Assembly: GCA_043802925.1 (NCBI GenBank)
Contig: JAZDKP010000328.1
Coordinates: 1-12,440 of the forward strand
Length of the DNA stretch: 12,440 nt
Direction: 5' to 3'
Source of the DNA: JAZDKP01 sp043802925
Lineage (GTDB): Bacteria; Fibrobacterota; OXYB2-FULL-49-7; JAEUSG01
The position numbers and the translations under genes were made by a program. The notes beneath the pieces were generated by a model, which made no database searches, had not been told where the DNA came from, and saw only the letters and a list, made by a program, of their open reading frames with translations. Positions 1-9,000 of the stretch are shown here, in pieces. The stretch's first letter is position 1. The number at the start of each line of letters is the position of its first letter.

Positions 1-894
1 CCCTGGTTCGGCCGGAAGCGGGGTTTCAGCAAAATCACAGACCTGAAAATCAATCCATTCCTCCACGCCAGCAATTTTTGCGTTCTGGCGCGCAGCCATA
101 ATCGCCTCTTCGCTGATGTCGCTGGCAATGATGGAACCTGCAGGCCGCACTTTCGCCTGCGAGGAAAGTTCATTGCAAAGGGTCCGGTAGGCGGCCGCAT
201 CAAACGGTCGCACATGCTGAAAAGCAAAATTGTTCCGCAAAAGGCCGGGCGCGCGGCCCATGGCAATCAGCGCGGCCTCAATGGCGAGCGTGCCGCTGCC
301 GCACATGGGATTCACAAACGGGGTCTCTCCGTTCCAGCGCGATGCGAGGAGAAGGCCTGCGGCCAGCGTCTCCTGGAGGGGCGCCTTGAAGGGCATTTTA
401 CGGTAACCACGCCGGCAGAGCGGTTCGCCCGATGTGTCGAGGTAAATCGACGCATGGCCCGCCTTCCAGAAAAGACGGATGACCGCACCGGTTTTATCGG
501 AACCTGAATCCGGGCGCGCCCCTTTCTTTTCGAGGAGCCGATCCGCAATGGCGTCCTTGCACCGGAGGTTTGGGAACCGGGTGTCGCGCACGCTTTCGTG
601 GTCCGAATCGCTTTCAATGGAAAAGTAACCGGGCACCGGGAGCCACTCCTCCCATGGAAACGCGCGGGTGCCTTCGTAGAGAGCGTCGGGTGAAGGGCAT
701 TCAAATTCGCAGAGGTAATAGAGGACATGGTGCGCGGTACGCAGGCAAAGGTTGAGCCGCATGGCGTCATTAAACGTACCTTCGGTTTCCACAAAGTTGT
801 CCGTTGTGTCAAAAACGGGAAGACCGAGTCCAATGATTTCCGCGGCGAGGTACGTGGAAAGTCCGCGCGGACAGGTGGCGATGAGCTTATTCAT
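1..894 (-). CDS. THUMP-domain class I RNA methyltransferase, RlmL/Trm14 (COG0116) family, C-terminus beyond left edge
   Basis: Probable S-adenosylmethionine-dependent methyltransferase acting on rRNA or tRNA. The reverse strand is open from the ATG at 894-892 to the window edge, giving 298 codons with no stop. Residues 8-12 (CPRGL) match the family's N-terminal motif, residues about 40-160 correspond to a THUMP RNA-binding region, and 163-183 (GYRKMPFKAPLQETL and on) is the typical linker. SAM-binding motif I is NPMCGSGTL at 195-203, where the first residue is more often Asp. The acidic-loop motif SDIS lies at 258-261. The catalytic (N/D)PPY motif would lie past the edge and cannot be checked. 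Stand-alone family members have about 380 residues, so roughly 80-90 are missing here, unless this is a fused RlmKL-type protein. The start overlaps the ABC-F stop as ATGA and no Shine-Dalgarno precedes it, so translational coupling is likely. Target (23S rRNA versus tRNA m2G) is unresolved; the family assignment is firm. Confidence 0.88.
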   Translation of the reverse strand, partial: MNKLIATCPRGLSTYLAAEIIGLGLPVFDTTDNFVETEGTFNDAMRLNLCLRTAHHVLYYLCEFECPSPDALYEGTRAFPWEEWLPVPGYFSIESDSDHESVRDTRFPNLRCKDAIADRLLEKKGARPDSGSDKTGAVIRLFWKAGHASIYLDTSGEPLCRRGYRKMPFKAPLQETLAAGLLLASRWNGETPFVNPMCGSGTLAIEAALIAMGRAPGLLRNNFAFQHVRPFDAAAYRTLCNELSSQAKVRPAGSIIASDISEEAIMAARQNAKIAGVEEWIDFQVCDFAETPLPAEPG

Positions 895-2759
895 TCTGCA
901 AACACAACACCTTCCGAATCAAATGCCGCTTTATGTGTCTCGTACTCCCGGGTGATTTTGTCCAATTCCTCGTACATTTTATCGATGCCGTGCTTGAGCC
1001 GGGGCATGGAGACGGACAGTTTATTGATAAGCTCGAGGTTCATATGGGTGGAGGCATCCAGAAATTCCTGCGTGTCCTCTTCGTGCTCCTTTTCGGATTC
1101 CATAATCCGGTATTCCAGTTCCTCCATCCGCTTTTTCAGCGGCGCAAGCGTGCCGGCCCGCCGCTTGTTGAATTCCGCGCGAAGGCGCCGTTGATCCTTA
1201 CGTGCCGCGGGCGTTCGGGAGTCCGCGTCCGCATCTTTAGGCGAGCGCCGCGTGGAGGGGCCGCCCGTGTCCTCCTCGTCCCAGCCCACCTCTTCGAGGA
1301 ATTGTTGGTAGCCGCCGTGGTAGACAAAGAGCCGGTCGCGGTGAAAGACCACAAGCTGGGTGGCGATGGCGTGTAATATCCGTTCGTTGTGGGTGACGAT
1401 GACGGCAGCGCCTTCGAACGCGTCGATGGCCTCGGTGAGTGCGTCCGTGGACTGCATGTCCATATGGTGCGTGGGCTCGTCCAAAAGGAGAAGGTTGGAA
1501 GGCGTGAGAAGCAGGCGGCCCAGAAGTACGCGGCATTTTTCACCGCCCGAAAGCACGCGCACTTTTTTAAGGGCATTGTCGCCCGAAAACATCATGATGC
1601 CGCACACGTCGCGCGCGCGCTTGCGGTCGCCCGCGGGGTTGGCGTCTATCATCTCCTGCTCCACCGTAAAGTCGTCGCGCAATTCCGCGGTGTTGGCCTG
1701 TTCAAAGTAGGCGGTCCGGGTCTGTGGTTGGAGCCGCACCGAACCTGAGAGCGGCGCCAGTTTTCCGGCAAGGAGTTTGAGGAGCGTGGTCTTGCCTTTG
1801 CCGTTTTTACCCACAATGCAGATGCGGTTGCGCGGGCCCATGTCCAGGCTGAAATTTTCGACCAGCCAGGGTGCCTCACCGGTGTAGGAAAATGTGAGGT
1901 TCCGCGCCTCGAGCATGCACTTGGCTTCAAAGGGTGCGCTGTTGAAGGAAAAGTCAAGCGTCTCGATGTGGCCCAGCTTGCTCAGTTTTTCCATGCGGTC
2001 AAGCGCCTTGATACGCGACTGGACCAGATTGGCCTGCCGCGCCTTGGCCCGGAACTGGTCGATGAACTTCTCCATCTGCTTCTGCTTCTTCTCGCTGTTC
2101 AGGCGCCGTTTTTCGTGAATTTCCTCCTCCTGCTCAATCTGCCCGTAGTAGTCCTGCGTGCTCCCTTCAATCTTTTTGACCTTTTGCCGGTGGATGCCGA
2201 GGATATGGGTGACCACGCTGTCCATAAAGCTGCGGTCATGGCTGATAATCATGAGCTCGTCCTGCCAGTTGTTGAGAAAACGGATAAGCCAGCGGATGGA
2301 GACAATGTCAAGAAAGTTGGTGGGTTCGTCAAGGAGCAGGAGGTTGGGCTCCGAGACCAGCACTTTTGCCAGATTGAGGCGTATCTGGTAGCCACCCGAA
2401 AAAACGGAGGGCGGACGTGAATAATCCGATTCGGCAAAACCCAGCCCCGCGAGGATCTTCTTCACCTTCCAGGACTCGTCCTGGCGCTCTGGTGGCAGCC
2501 CCTGGCAAGCCTCATCGAGGATATTGGGCTGGGTGAAGCGTATGTGCTGGGTGAGAAAGCCGATGCGGTAGTTCTTGGGCAGCATCACGGAACCGCTGTC
2601 GCACGACTCCTGCCCGGTGATCATATTGAAAAGGGTGCTCTTGCCGTGCCCGTTGCGACCGACCACACCGATGCGCTCCCGGGGGTTTACGTAGAAACCT
2701 ATCTGGTCAAAGATAGCCTGGCCACCGAATCCCTTGCTGACGTTCTGAAGTGTAATCAT
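891..2759 (-). CDS. ABC-F family ATPase (ribosome-associated translation factor type)
   Basis: A 622-residue protein with two ABC ATPase domains and no membrane segments, which defines the ABC-F class. Known members (EttA, Uup, YheS, YbiT, antibiotic-resistance ARE proteins) bind the ribosomal E site. Domain 1 has Walker A GRNGHGKST at 34-42, signature FSGGY at 120-124, Walker B LLLLDEPTNFLD at 140-151 and switch His174 (ISHD). A charged linker at about 205-260 (EQEEEIHEKRR and on) is the P-site tRNA interaction region. Domain 2 has Walker A GKNGKGKTT at 317-325, signature LSGGEK at 403-408, DEPTHHMD at 427-434 and a switch His in VTHNE. Both catalytic glutamates (145, 428) are present, so it should hydrolyse ATP. 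The C-terminal part from about 530 is highly charged and looks coiled-coil, as in Uup or YheS-like proteins. It is the first gene of a minus-strand unit with the RNA methyltransferase, which supports a role in translation. Exact subfamily is uncertain; a resistance role is possible but unsupported. Confidence 0.93.
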   Translation of the reverse strand: MITLQNVSKGFGGQAIFDQIGFYVNPRERIGVVGRNGHGKSTLFNMITGQESCDSGSVMLPKNYRIGFLTQHIRFTQPNILDEACQGLPPERQDESWKVKKILAGLGFAESDYSRPPSVFSGGYQIRLNLAKVLVSEPNLLLLDEPTNFLDIVSIRWLIRFLNNWQDELMIISHDRSFMDSVVTHILGIHRQKVKKIEGSTQDYYGQIEQEEEIHEKRRLNSEKKQKQMEKFIDQFRAKARQANLVQSRIKALDRMEKLSKLGHIETLDFSFNSAPFEAKCMLEARNLTFSYTGEAPWLVENFSLDMGPRNRICIVGKNGKGKTTLLKLLAGKLAPLSGSVRLQPQTRTAYFEQANTAELRDDFTVEQEMIDANPAGDRKRARDVCGIMMFSGDNALKKVRVLSGGEKCRVLLGRLLLTPSNLLLLDEPTHHMDMQSTDALTEAIDAFEGAAVIVTHNERILHAIATQLVVFHRDRLFVYHGGYQQFLEEVGWDEEDTGGPSTRRSPKDADADSRTPAARKDQRRLRAEFNKRRAGTLAPLKKRMEELEYRIMESEKEHEEDTQEFLDASTHMNLELINKLSVSMPRLKHGIDKMYEELDKITREYETHKAAFDSEGVVFAE

Positions 2760-2773
2760 ACCGTTCTATAAGA

Positions 2774-2802
2774 TTGAGGTGGGACAAAAATTGACCTATA
2801 AA
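2774..2802 (+). promoter_or_regulatory. Candidate sigma70-type promoter for recCBD
   Basis: A -35-like TTGAGG (2774-2779) is followed after exactly 17 bp by a -10-like TATAAA (2797-2802). The boxes match consensus at 4 of 6 and 5 of 6 positions. Transcription would begin near 2809, leaving a leader of about 46 nt before the recC ATG. A second -35-like TTGACC at 2791-2796 has no well-spaced -10 and was not preferred. Assigned by eye only, in AT-rich DNA where chance matches are common. Confidence 0.4.
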
Positions 2803-2805
2803 AAT

Positions 2806-2836
2806 ATTATATTACCCGCGTACATATCATTAACAA
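2806..2836 (-). promoter_or_regulatory. Candidate promoter for the ABC-F / methyltransferase unit
   Basis: On the minus strand, TTGTTA (plus-strand 2831-2836) is a 4/6 match to a -35 box. A perfect TATAAT lies at plus-strand 2806-2811 with a long 19-bp spacer; alternatively TAATAT at 2809-2814 gives a 16-bp spacer. Transcription would start near 2799, about 40 nt before the ABC-F ATG. The -10 lies within a few bases of the candidate recC -10 on the other strand, so polymerase binding in one direction could hinder the other. Confidence 0.35.
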
Positions 2837-2854
2837 TCGATTCATCGACAAACT

Positions 2855-5800
2855 ATGCCAGGCTTTCACCTTCATACCGGTAACCGTCTAGAGGCATTGG
2901 CCAAAGCCATGGCCCTTCTGCTGCGCCAGCCGCCGGCCGCCCCCTTCACACCCGAGACCGTGGTGGTCCAGAGCCGCGGCATGGCGCGCTGGCTTTCGCT
3001 TTCACTGGCTGATTCCCTGGGTGTGTGCGCCAATGTCCGGTTTCCCTTTCCCAACCATCTGGTGCAGGAACTGTTTACGGAAATCCGGTCCGGAACACCC
3101 GAGCAGACGGTTTACGAAAAGGAATGGGCCGCATTCCGCATCATGGAGCTGCTACCCGGACTCTGCAAAAGCGACCCCGGGTTCACCGGCATCCGGCGCT
3201 ACCTTTCGGACGACACGCAGGGGCTCAAATCCTACCAGCTCGCCATCCGCCTCGCGGACCTTTTTGATCAATACGCCCTTTTCCGGCCCGACTGGATTGA
3301 AAAATGGGAACACGGCCGGCCTGCGGCCCCAGGCGACGAATGGCAGGCGCGGCTCTTCGGTGAGGTGACGAAAAACGGGGTACTCCATCGCGCTTCTATG
3401 CGTAACATTTTTATCCAGCATCTGGGAATGGGGCCCTTTCGGCCAAGGCATATCCCGGAGCGCCTTTTTCTTTTCGGCATTTCCTCGCTGCCTCCCTTTC
3501 ACCTCGAGCTTTTCCAACTTCTGTCGCGATCCCTCGACGTGCATCTTTTCATTTTGAATCCCTGCAGCGGCTACTGGTTCGATAAAGTCACGGAGCGCAC
3601 GCTGTCACTCATCGACCTCAACGCGGGTCTTTCCGCGGAGCAGAGTCATTTCGAAACCAGCCACCCCCTGCTGGATGCATGCGGCCAGCAGGGTAAAGAA
3701 TTTTTCAGCCTTCTTTTCAGCCTCGACCCGGACCACACCGACCATTCCACGGCTACGGGGGGGACCGGTCTGCTCCAGCTTTTACAGAATGATATTCTCG
3801 AAATGAAGCCCGCCGACTCAGCGCTGCAATCCATTTCCGCGGACGACACCTCGCTACAGGTCCATGCCTGCCACAGCCCCATGCGCGAGGTCGAGGTGCT
3901 TTACGATTACCTCCTCTCCTGCTTTGTGCGCCACCCCGGTCTTGAACCGCGCGACATCCTGGTCATGGCGCCCGACATTGAAACCTACGCCCCGCTCGTG
4001 GACGCGGTCTTTGGCACGGTGCAAGACGAACGCCGGCGCATTCCTTACAGTGTGGCGGACAAGAGCGTCAAAAGCGACCGGCCCGCGGTCTCCGCCTTTC
4101 TTTCCCTGTTCAATGCCGCGTCCTCACGCCTTTCAGCCTCGTACGTTCTGTCGTTGCTGGAGTGCCTTGCCGTGCGTGAAAAGCAGGGACTCTCCGAAAG
4201 CGACATGCCGCGAATACGCGATTGGGCCATGCGCACCCGCACCGCCTGGGGTATTGACGAAGCGCACAGGGCGTCGCTGGGCCTGCCGTGTGTGCGCGAA
4301 AACAGCTGGCGCACGGGGCTCGACCGCATGATGCTGGGCTATGCCATGCACGACAACGGCACCAACACGGTCAACGGTATCGCGCCGTTCGGCGACATCG
4401 AAGGCAAGGGCGCCTCCGCGCTGGGCGGGCTTGCGGAGTTCCTTGACGCGCTTTTCGAATTCGCGCTTACGCTCGAGGCGCCCCGGCCTCTTGCGGAGTG
4501 GTGCCGGGTGCTGCGGAATGCGCTGGACCGCCTTTTCAGCAACGCGGGCGCATACGAAGAAGATACGGGTTTCATCCAACGCGCGCTTGCGTCCATACAG
4601 GAGAGCGCACAACGGGCCGGCCTGACGCAGTCCCTGGGCGCCGAAGCGGTTCGTGAGCATCTTGAGAGCGCGTTCCGCGAAGGACAGGTGCATCAGGGCT
4701 TTTTGTCACAGGGCGTCACCTTCTGCTCGCTGCTGCCCATGCGGAGCGTGCCCTTTAAAATAATCGCAATGCTCGGGATGAACCTCCAGGACTACCCGCG
4801 CGAAAACCCGCGTCTCGGTTTTGACCTCATGGCCCGTCCCGGCCAGCGCCGGCGCAACGATCGTTCGCGCCGCATGGATGACCGCTATATTTTCCTCGAA
4901 ACCATTCTTTCGGCGCGGAACGAACTGTACATAAGCCACGTGGGCCGCAGCGTGCAGGACAACGCCCCCTGCCTGCCCTCCGTTCTTGTAAGCGAGCTTC
5001 TGGAGCATGTGGACCGCGCCTTCCGGCTGCAGAGCGGCCTTGCGCCGCGCGAAGCGCTGACGGTCCGCCACCGGCTGCACGGCTTCCATCCCGATTATTT
5101 CAGCAACGTTGATACGCGCCGTGTCAGTTATTCCGCTGAAAACCATGCGGCGCTCTGCCGGTTTCTGGAACCCGCGCAAACCGTTCCCCGGTTCACAAAC
5201 GCGCCGCTGCCCGTTCCGGACGATTCCTTCCGGCAGGTGACCATCGAGGATCTGTCCCGCTTTTTCTGCAATCCATCCCGATTCCTCTTTGAGCGCCGCC
5301 TCAGCCTGCACCTTGACGACGAGACGGAAGCGTCGCAGGACAGCGAACCCTTCACGCTCAACAGCCTTCACCGCTTCCTGTTTATCCGCGATTCCTTGAC
5401 CGGCCCGGTACGCGCATCGAGCAGCCCCTCCCTCCTCCGTTCGGGCGACCTTCCGCACGCCGAAGCGGGCCGGGCGCAGCTCGCGCTCCTTGAGGACGAA
5501 GCCGCGCAGTTCCGCCAGCGCTTCCTCAGCCTTGCGCCGGGCGCCCTGCTCCCCCCTGTCAATATTTCCATCGCCATCGATGGGTTCCAGCTTAACGGCA
5601 GCCTTAGCCACTGTTTTGAGCGCGCTGCCTTTATGATGCACCCGGCCGGTGACCGCGCAATACGCCGTCTCACACTCTGGATCAGCCATCTTGCCCTGTG
5701 CGCGGCCGATATACCGGGCATGCCTTCGGAAAGCTGCCTTCTGCTTCGTGATGCTGGCTACCGGATGAAAAAGCCCGTTGACTCACGGGCGCTCCTCACG

Positions 5801-6094
5801 GATCTTCTCCGGCTCTATTGGAAAGGGCTGCACACACCGCTTCCATTCTTTCCTGAAGCCTCTCTGGCATATATAGGGCAATTGCGGAAAACCCCAGCTG
5901 ATGTTGCCGCAGCGCGGAAAAAAGCGGATGCGGCCTGGCTCCCGGGTAATGAAAAATATTCCTTTGGAAAAGAAAGCGTGGACTCCTACTTTGGCCTCGC
6001 TTTCCGAGGCCGCGATCCCCTGGCCGAATCGGAATTTTCGGAAACCGCGCGGGCCGTGTACGGCCCCATTCTTGACAATACGGAAGCGTTCTGA
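2855..6094 (+). CDS. recC: Exodeoxyribonuclease V (RecBCD) subunit RecC
   Basis: RecC holds the RecBCD helicase-nuclease together, splits the DNA strands and reads the Chi signal as the 3' strand passes through it. The protein has 1079 residues against about 1120 in E. coli. The N-terminus carries the family's VVVQSRGMARWLS stretch (about residues 36-48), followed by the ANVRFPFP segment that lines up with ANIDFPLP in E. coli RecC. The most conserved central block, DRSRRMDDRYIFLE (669-682) followed by ELYISHVGRSVQDN and PSVLVSEL, is close to the E. coli sequence. As expected for RecC, no Walker A motif is visible: its helicase fold is inactive. The ATG at 2855 is the first in frame after a TAA at 2831, though no Shine-Dalgarno precedes it. 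recC is the first gene of the operon and ends 2 bp before recB. Identification is firm; whether the Chi-reading residues recognise an E. coli-like octamer cannot be judged. Confidence 0.95.
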   Translation: MPGFHLHTGNRLEALAKAMALLLRQPPAAPFTPETVVVQSRGMARWLSLSLADSLGVCANVRFPFPNHLVQELFTEIRSGTPEQTVYEKEWAAFRIMELLPGLCKSDPGFTGIRRYLSDDTQGLKSYQLAIRLADLFDQYALFRPDWIEKWEHGRPAAPGDEWQARLFGEVTKNGVLHRASMRNIFIQHLGMGPFRPRHIPERLFLFGISSLPPFHLELFQLLSRSLDVHLFILNPCSGYWFDKVTERTLSLIDLNAGLSAEQSHFETSHPLLDACGQQGKEFFSLLFSLDPDHTDHSTATGGTGLLQLLQNDILEMKPADSALQSISADDTSLQVHACHSPMREVEVLYDYLLSCFVRHPGLEPRDILVMAPDIETYAPLVDAVFGTVQDERRRIPYSVADKSVKSDRPAVSAFLSLFNAASSRLSASYVLSLLECLAVREKQGLSESDMPRIRDWAMRTRTAWGIDEAHRASLGLPCVRENSWRTGLDRMMLGYAMHDNGTNTVNGIAPFGDIEGKGASALGGLAEFLDALFEFALTLEAPRPLAEWCRVLRNALDRLFSNAGAYEEDTGFIQRALASIQESAQRAGLTQSLGAEAVREHLESAFREGQVHQGFLSQGVTFCSLLPMRSVPFKIIAMLGMNLQDYPRENPRLGFDLMARPGQRRRNDRSRRMDDRYIFLETILSARNELYISHVGRSVQDNAPCLPSVLVSELLEHVDRAFRLQSGLAPREALTVRHRLHGFHPDYFSNVDTRRVSYSAENHAALCRFLEPAQTVPRFTNAPLPVPDDSFRQVTIEDLSRFFCNPSRFLFERRLSLHLDDETEASQDSEPFTLNSLHRFLFIRDSLTGPVRASSSPSLLRSGDLPHAEAGRAQLALLEDEAAQFRQRFLSLAPGALLPPVNISIAIDGFQLNGSLSHCFERAAFMMHPAGDRAIRRLTLWISHLALCAADIPGMPSESCLLLRDAGYRMKKPVDSRALLTDLLRLYWKGLHTPLPFFPEASLAYIGQLRKTPADVAAARKKADAAWLPGNEKYSFGKESVDSYFGLAFRGRDPLAESEFSETARAVYGPILDNTEAF

Positions 6095-6096
6095 CC

Positions 6097-9000
6097 ATGC
6101 TTACCTTCAACCTCCCCGATTGCCCGCTGGACGGCACGGTTCTTATTGAAGCGAGCGCGGGTACCGGCAAAACGTACAGCATCACCGGCCTCTTCCTTCG
6201 ACTCCTGCTCGAACGGAAGGTCCCGGCCGGTCGCATACTTATTGTGACCTTTACCGAAGCTGCCACGGGCGAAATCCGCGACCGTGTGCGCAAGGGGCTG
6301 CTCGACATGAAGGCGCTCCTCGAAAAAAGATCGAACAACGACACGGACCCGGTGGATCCAGTGCTCAAGGCCCTTGCTGACAAGGCCGGCGATTCACGGG
6401 AAGCCCTGCAGCGCGTCCGGCTAGCGCTCTACGATTTTGACGCTCTCGCCATCCACACCATCCACAGCTTCTGCCTGCGCATGCTGCACGAGTTTGCGTT
6501 CGAAAGCGGAGCGCGCTACGATTCGCGGCTCCTGTCCGACTGGGAAGCGGGCGCGCTCTCACTCGGGACTGCGCAGGATTTCTGGCGCACCCGGCTGTAC
6601 AATGCGCCCCCCCTCTTTCTCCGGGCGTTCTTTTTACAAGAAGGAATACTCTCCCCTGAAATGTTCCTGCCTTACATTCAAAAACACCTCCTCGAACCCG
6701 GACTGGTCATCCTGCCCGACACCGCAAGCTTCAGACTGGCGGATTTTGACAGAATACTGGAGGCCGCGTTCAAAACCATTGCAGACATCTGGGCTGTTTC
6801 GCGTAGCGTAATCGTGGATTATCTCAGTACGTCCAGGGAACTTAAACACAGAAGTTTTTCCACGTCATCGGTTGCGCGTTGGGCGTCTGGAATCGATGCC
6901 CTGACAGCGGCAAGGGACCCGCTCGTTCAGGACAAAAAGGTGCGTCTTGCACTCGATAAATTTGCCTATGCCAATGTGCTCGCAAACCGCACCCCCCTTC
7001 TGTGCGACGTGCAGCATCCCGAATTTTTCCGGGCGTGCGAATCGCTGCTCACCGCGTTTGACCGCGCCCTGACCGGACTGAAAGGGGAGTTCATCAGGTT
7101 CTTTCGAGAGGATTCCCAAAAGAAAAAAGAAACGTTGAACGCCCAATACTTTGACGATCTGCTCACCGCCATGCATCGGGCCCTCGTTGACACGGAGTCG
7201 GGCTTTTCCACCTTTGTCCGCGGCCAGTACCAGGCCGCTCTCATCGACGAGTTCCAGGACACGGACCCGGTTCAATTCGAAATCTTCCGCAGCATCTTTG
7301 CCAAGGTGCCGGACCGGTCGCTCTTTCTAATCGGCGACCCCAAGCAGGCCATCTTCGCCTTCCGCGGCGCGGACATTGCCACTTACCTCTCCGCGGCCAA
7401 ACAGGTGGGCGACAACACCTCCTTTACACTCACAACGAATTACCGTTCGCAGGAGCGGCTTGTGGCCGGGGTCAAGGCCCTTTTTTCCGCGTGCAGCGCC
7501 CCTTTTCTCACGGAGCGCATTGCGCTGCCCGAGGTCGGGGCCGCGGGCAAAGCGGACAAAAAGGAGCCGCTGCTGCTCGACGGTTGCCCGGGTGCGGGCC
7601 TCCACCTCCTCTACCTTCAGTCTGACACGGACCCGGACGCGTTTTTGAGCGCACCCGATGCGCGGGCGCGCATTGCGCGGGCCGTGGCAGCCGAAGTGGG
7701 CCGGCTGCTGGGGCTCTCCGGCCAGGGCCGGGCGTTCCTCAACGACCAAACACTTCGCCCCCAGGACCTTGCAGTGCTGGTACGGAGCCACGATGAGGCC
7801 GCGCTCATGAAGGCGGCATTGACGGATGCCGGCATTCCAGCGGTCCTTTATTCTTCGGGCAATGTCTTCAAGACCGATGAGTGCGTCGAATTTACACGGC
7901 TACTCAAAGCCGCGGCCTTTCCGGGCAACTGGCGGGCCGTTATTGCGGCCTGCGCCACGCGGCTCCTGGGCATGGAAGCCGCGGAGCTCTTGCACCTGCA
8001 GGATGGAAGCACGGACCGCGATGGCCTCCTTTCGCGCTTCCAGGAATACCGCGCCCTCTGGGACGGCTCCGGGTTTGCGGCCATGTTCCACAGGTTTCTG
8101 CGCGATTTTTCCGTGCGCGAACGGCTGCTCGCGCTGCCCGACGGCGAGCGGCGTATCACCAACCTTCTCCACCTGTTTGAACTCGCGGCCCGGGCTGCGC
8201 AGGAACAACGGCTTACCCCTTTGGGGCTCCTGCTGTGGCTCCAGGGGGAACGCGAAAAGAAATCGGAAAAGAGCGAGGAAAACCTGCTCCGGCTGGAAAA
8301 AGATGAGGACGCGGTCCGGATACTGACCATGCACAAGTCCAAGGGGCTGGAGTTCCCCGTTGTATTCTGTCCCTTTACCTGGAGCGCCTCCTCTTTGCGG
8401 AGCCGTGACATGGTGGCCTTTCATTCGGAAACAGACGGTCGCTTATCCATTGACCTCGGTTCGGACGAAATTGATGCGCATATCCGGCTCGCGGAAAACG
8501 ACCAACTGGCCGAAAACCTCCGTCTTCTCTATGTCGCTTTAACACGCGCCAAAAACCGCTGCTACCTCTACTGGGGCCGGTTCAACACGGCCGAGACCTC
8601 GGCACCGGCTTATCTGTTGCATCACCCCACAACTTTCACGCCCGGCCGCATTGTGGAGGAACTCGGGGTGCATATGCGGGCCCTTTCGTCCGCGCAAATG
8701 CTTGAACGTCTCCGTGGTATTGCGGCCGGTTCTAACGGAGCCATCGTTCTGGACGATGCGCCCCTCTTCTCGGTCGCACCATGGCAGGCCGCACACAGTA
8801 CCAAGGCCCGGCCCCCGCTACCGGAATTCTCAGCCGCCCTGCCTCGCGACTGGCGTGTCACAAGCTTTTCATCGCTGACACGGACCGCAGCGCATTTTGA
8901 CACAACACTGGATGACGAGGGATTGCCCGCGCCTGTAACGGAAGAAGTGCAGCCGTCAGGCTTTTTCGCCTTTCCGCGCGGTGCACTTCCAGGTAAATGC

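Larger units (their letters stand above)
2760..2854. promoter_or_regulatory. Divergent promoter region between the ABC-F unit and recCBD
   Basis: This 95-bp AT-rich spacer separates two outward-facing transcription units, so it must hold the start of both unless they are expressed from elsewhere. Candidate sigma70-like boxes for the two directions lie within about 10 bp of each other in the stretch 2797-2814. Neither start codon has a good Shine-Dalgarno in front of it: bases before the recC ATG read tcgacaaact, and before the ABC-F ATG (minus strand) tatagaacggt. An in-frame TAA at 2831-2833 shows that recC cannot begin much further upstream. Confidence 0.6.

Noticed and set aside
312..833. 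Minus-strand open frame of 173 codons near the left edge
   Set aside because: It is in another frame of the methyltransferase. The correct minus-strand frame reads through to the edge with clear family motifs, including NPMCGSGTL.
4133..4693. Minus-strand open frame of 186 codons inside recC
   Set aside because: Same reasoning: no domain or plausible start context, and fully covered by a well-supported gene.
4706..5689. Long minus-strand open frame (327 codons) opposite recC
   Set aside because: It lies wholly inside recC, whose plus-strand frame carries recognised family motifs. Its composition (Arg, Ala and Glu rich, no motif) is typical of antisense frames in GC-rich coding DNA.
7900..8424. 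Minus-strand open frames (about 174-187 codons) opposite recB
   Set aside because: These are shadows of recB; the plus-strand frame holds helicase motif V in the same interval.
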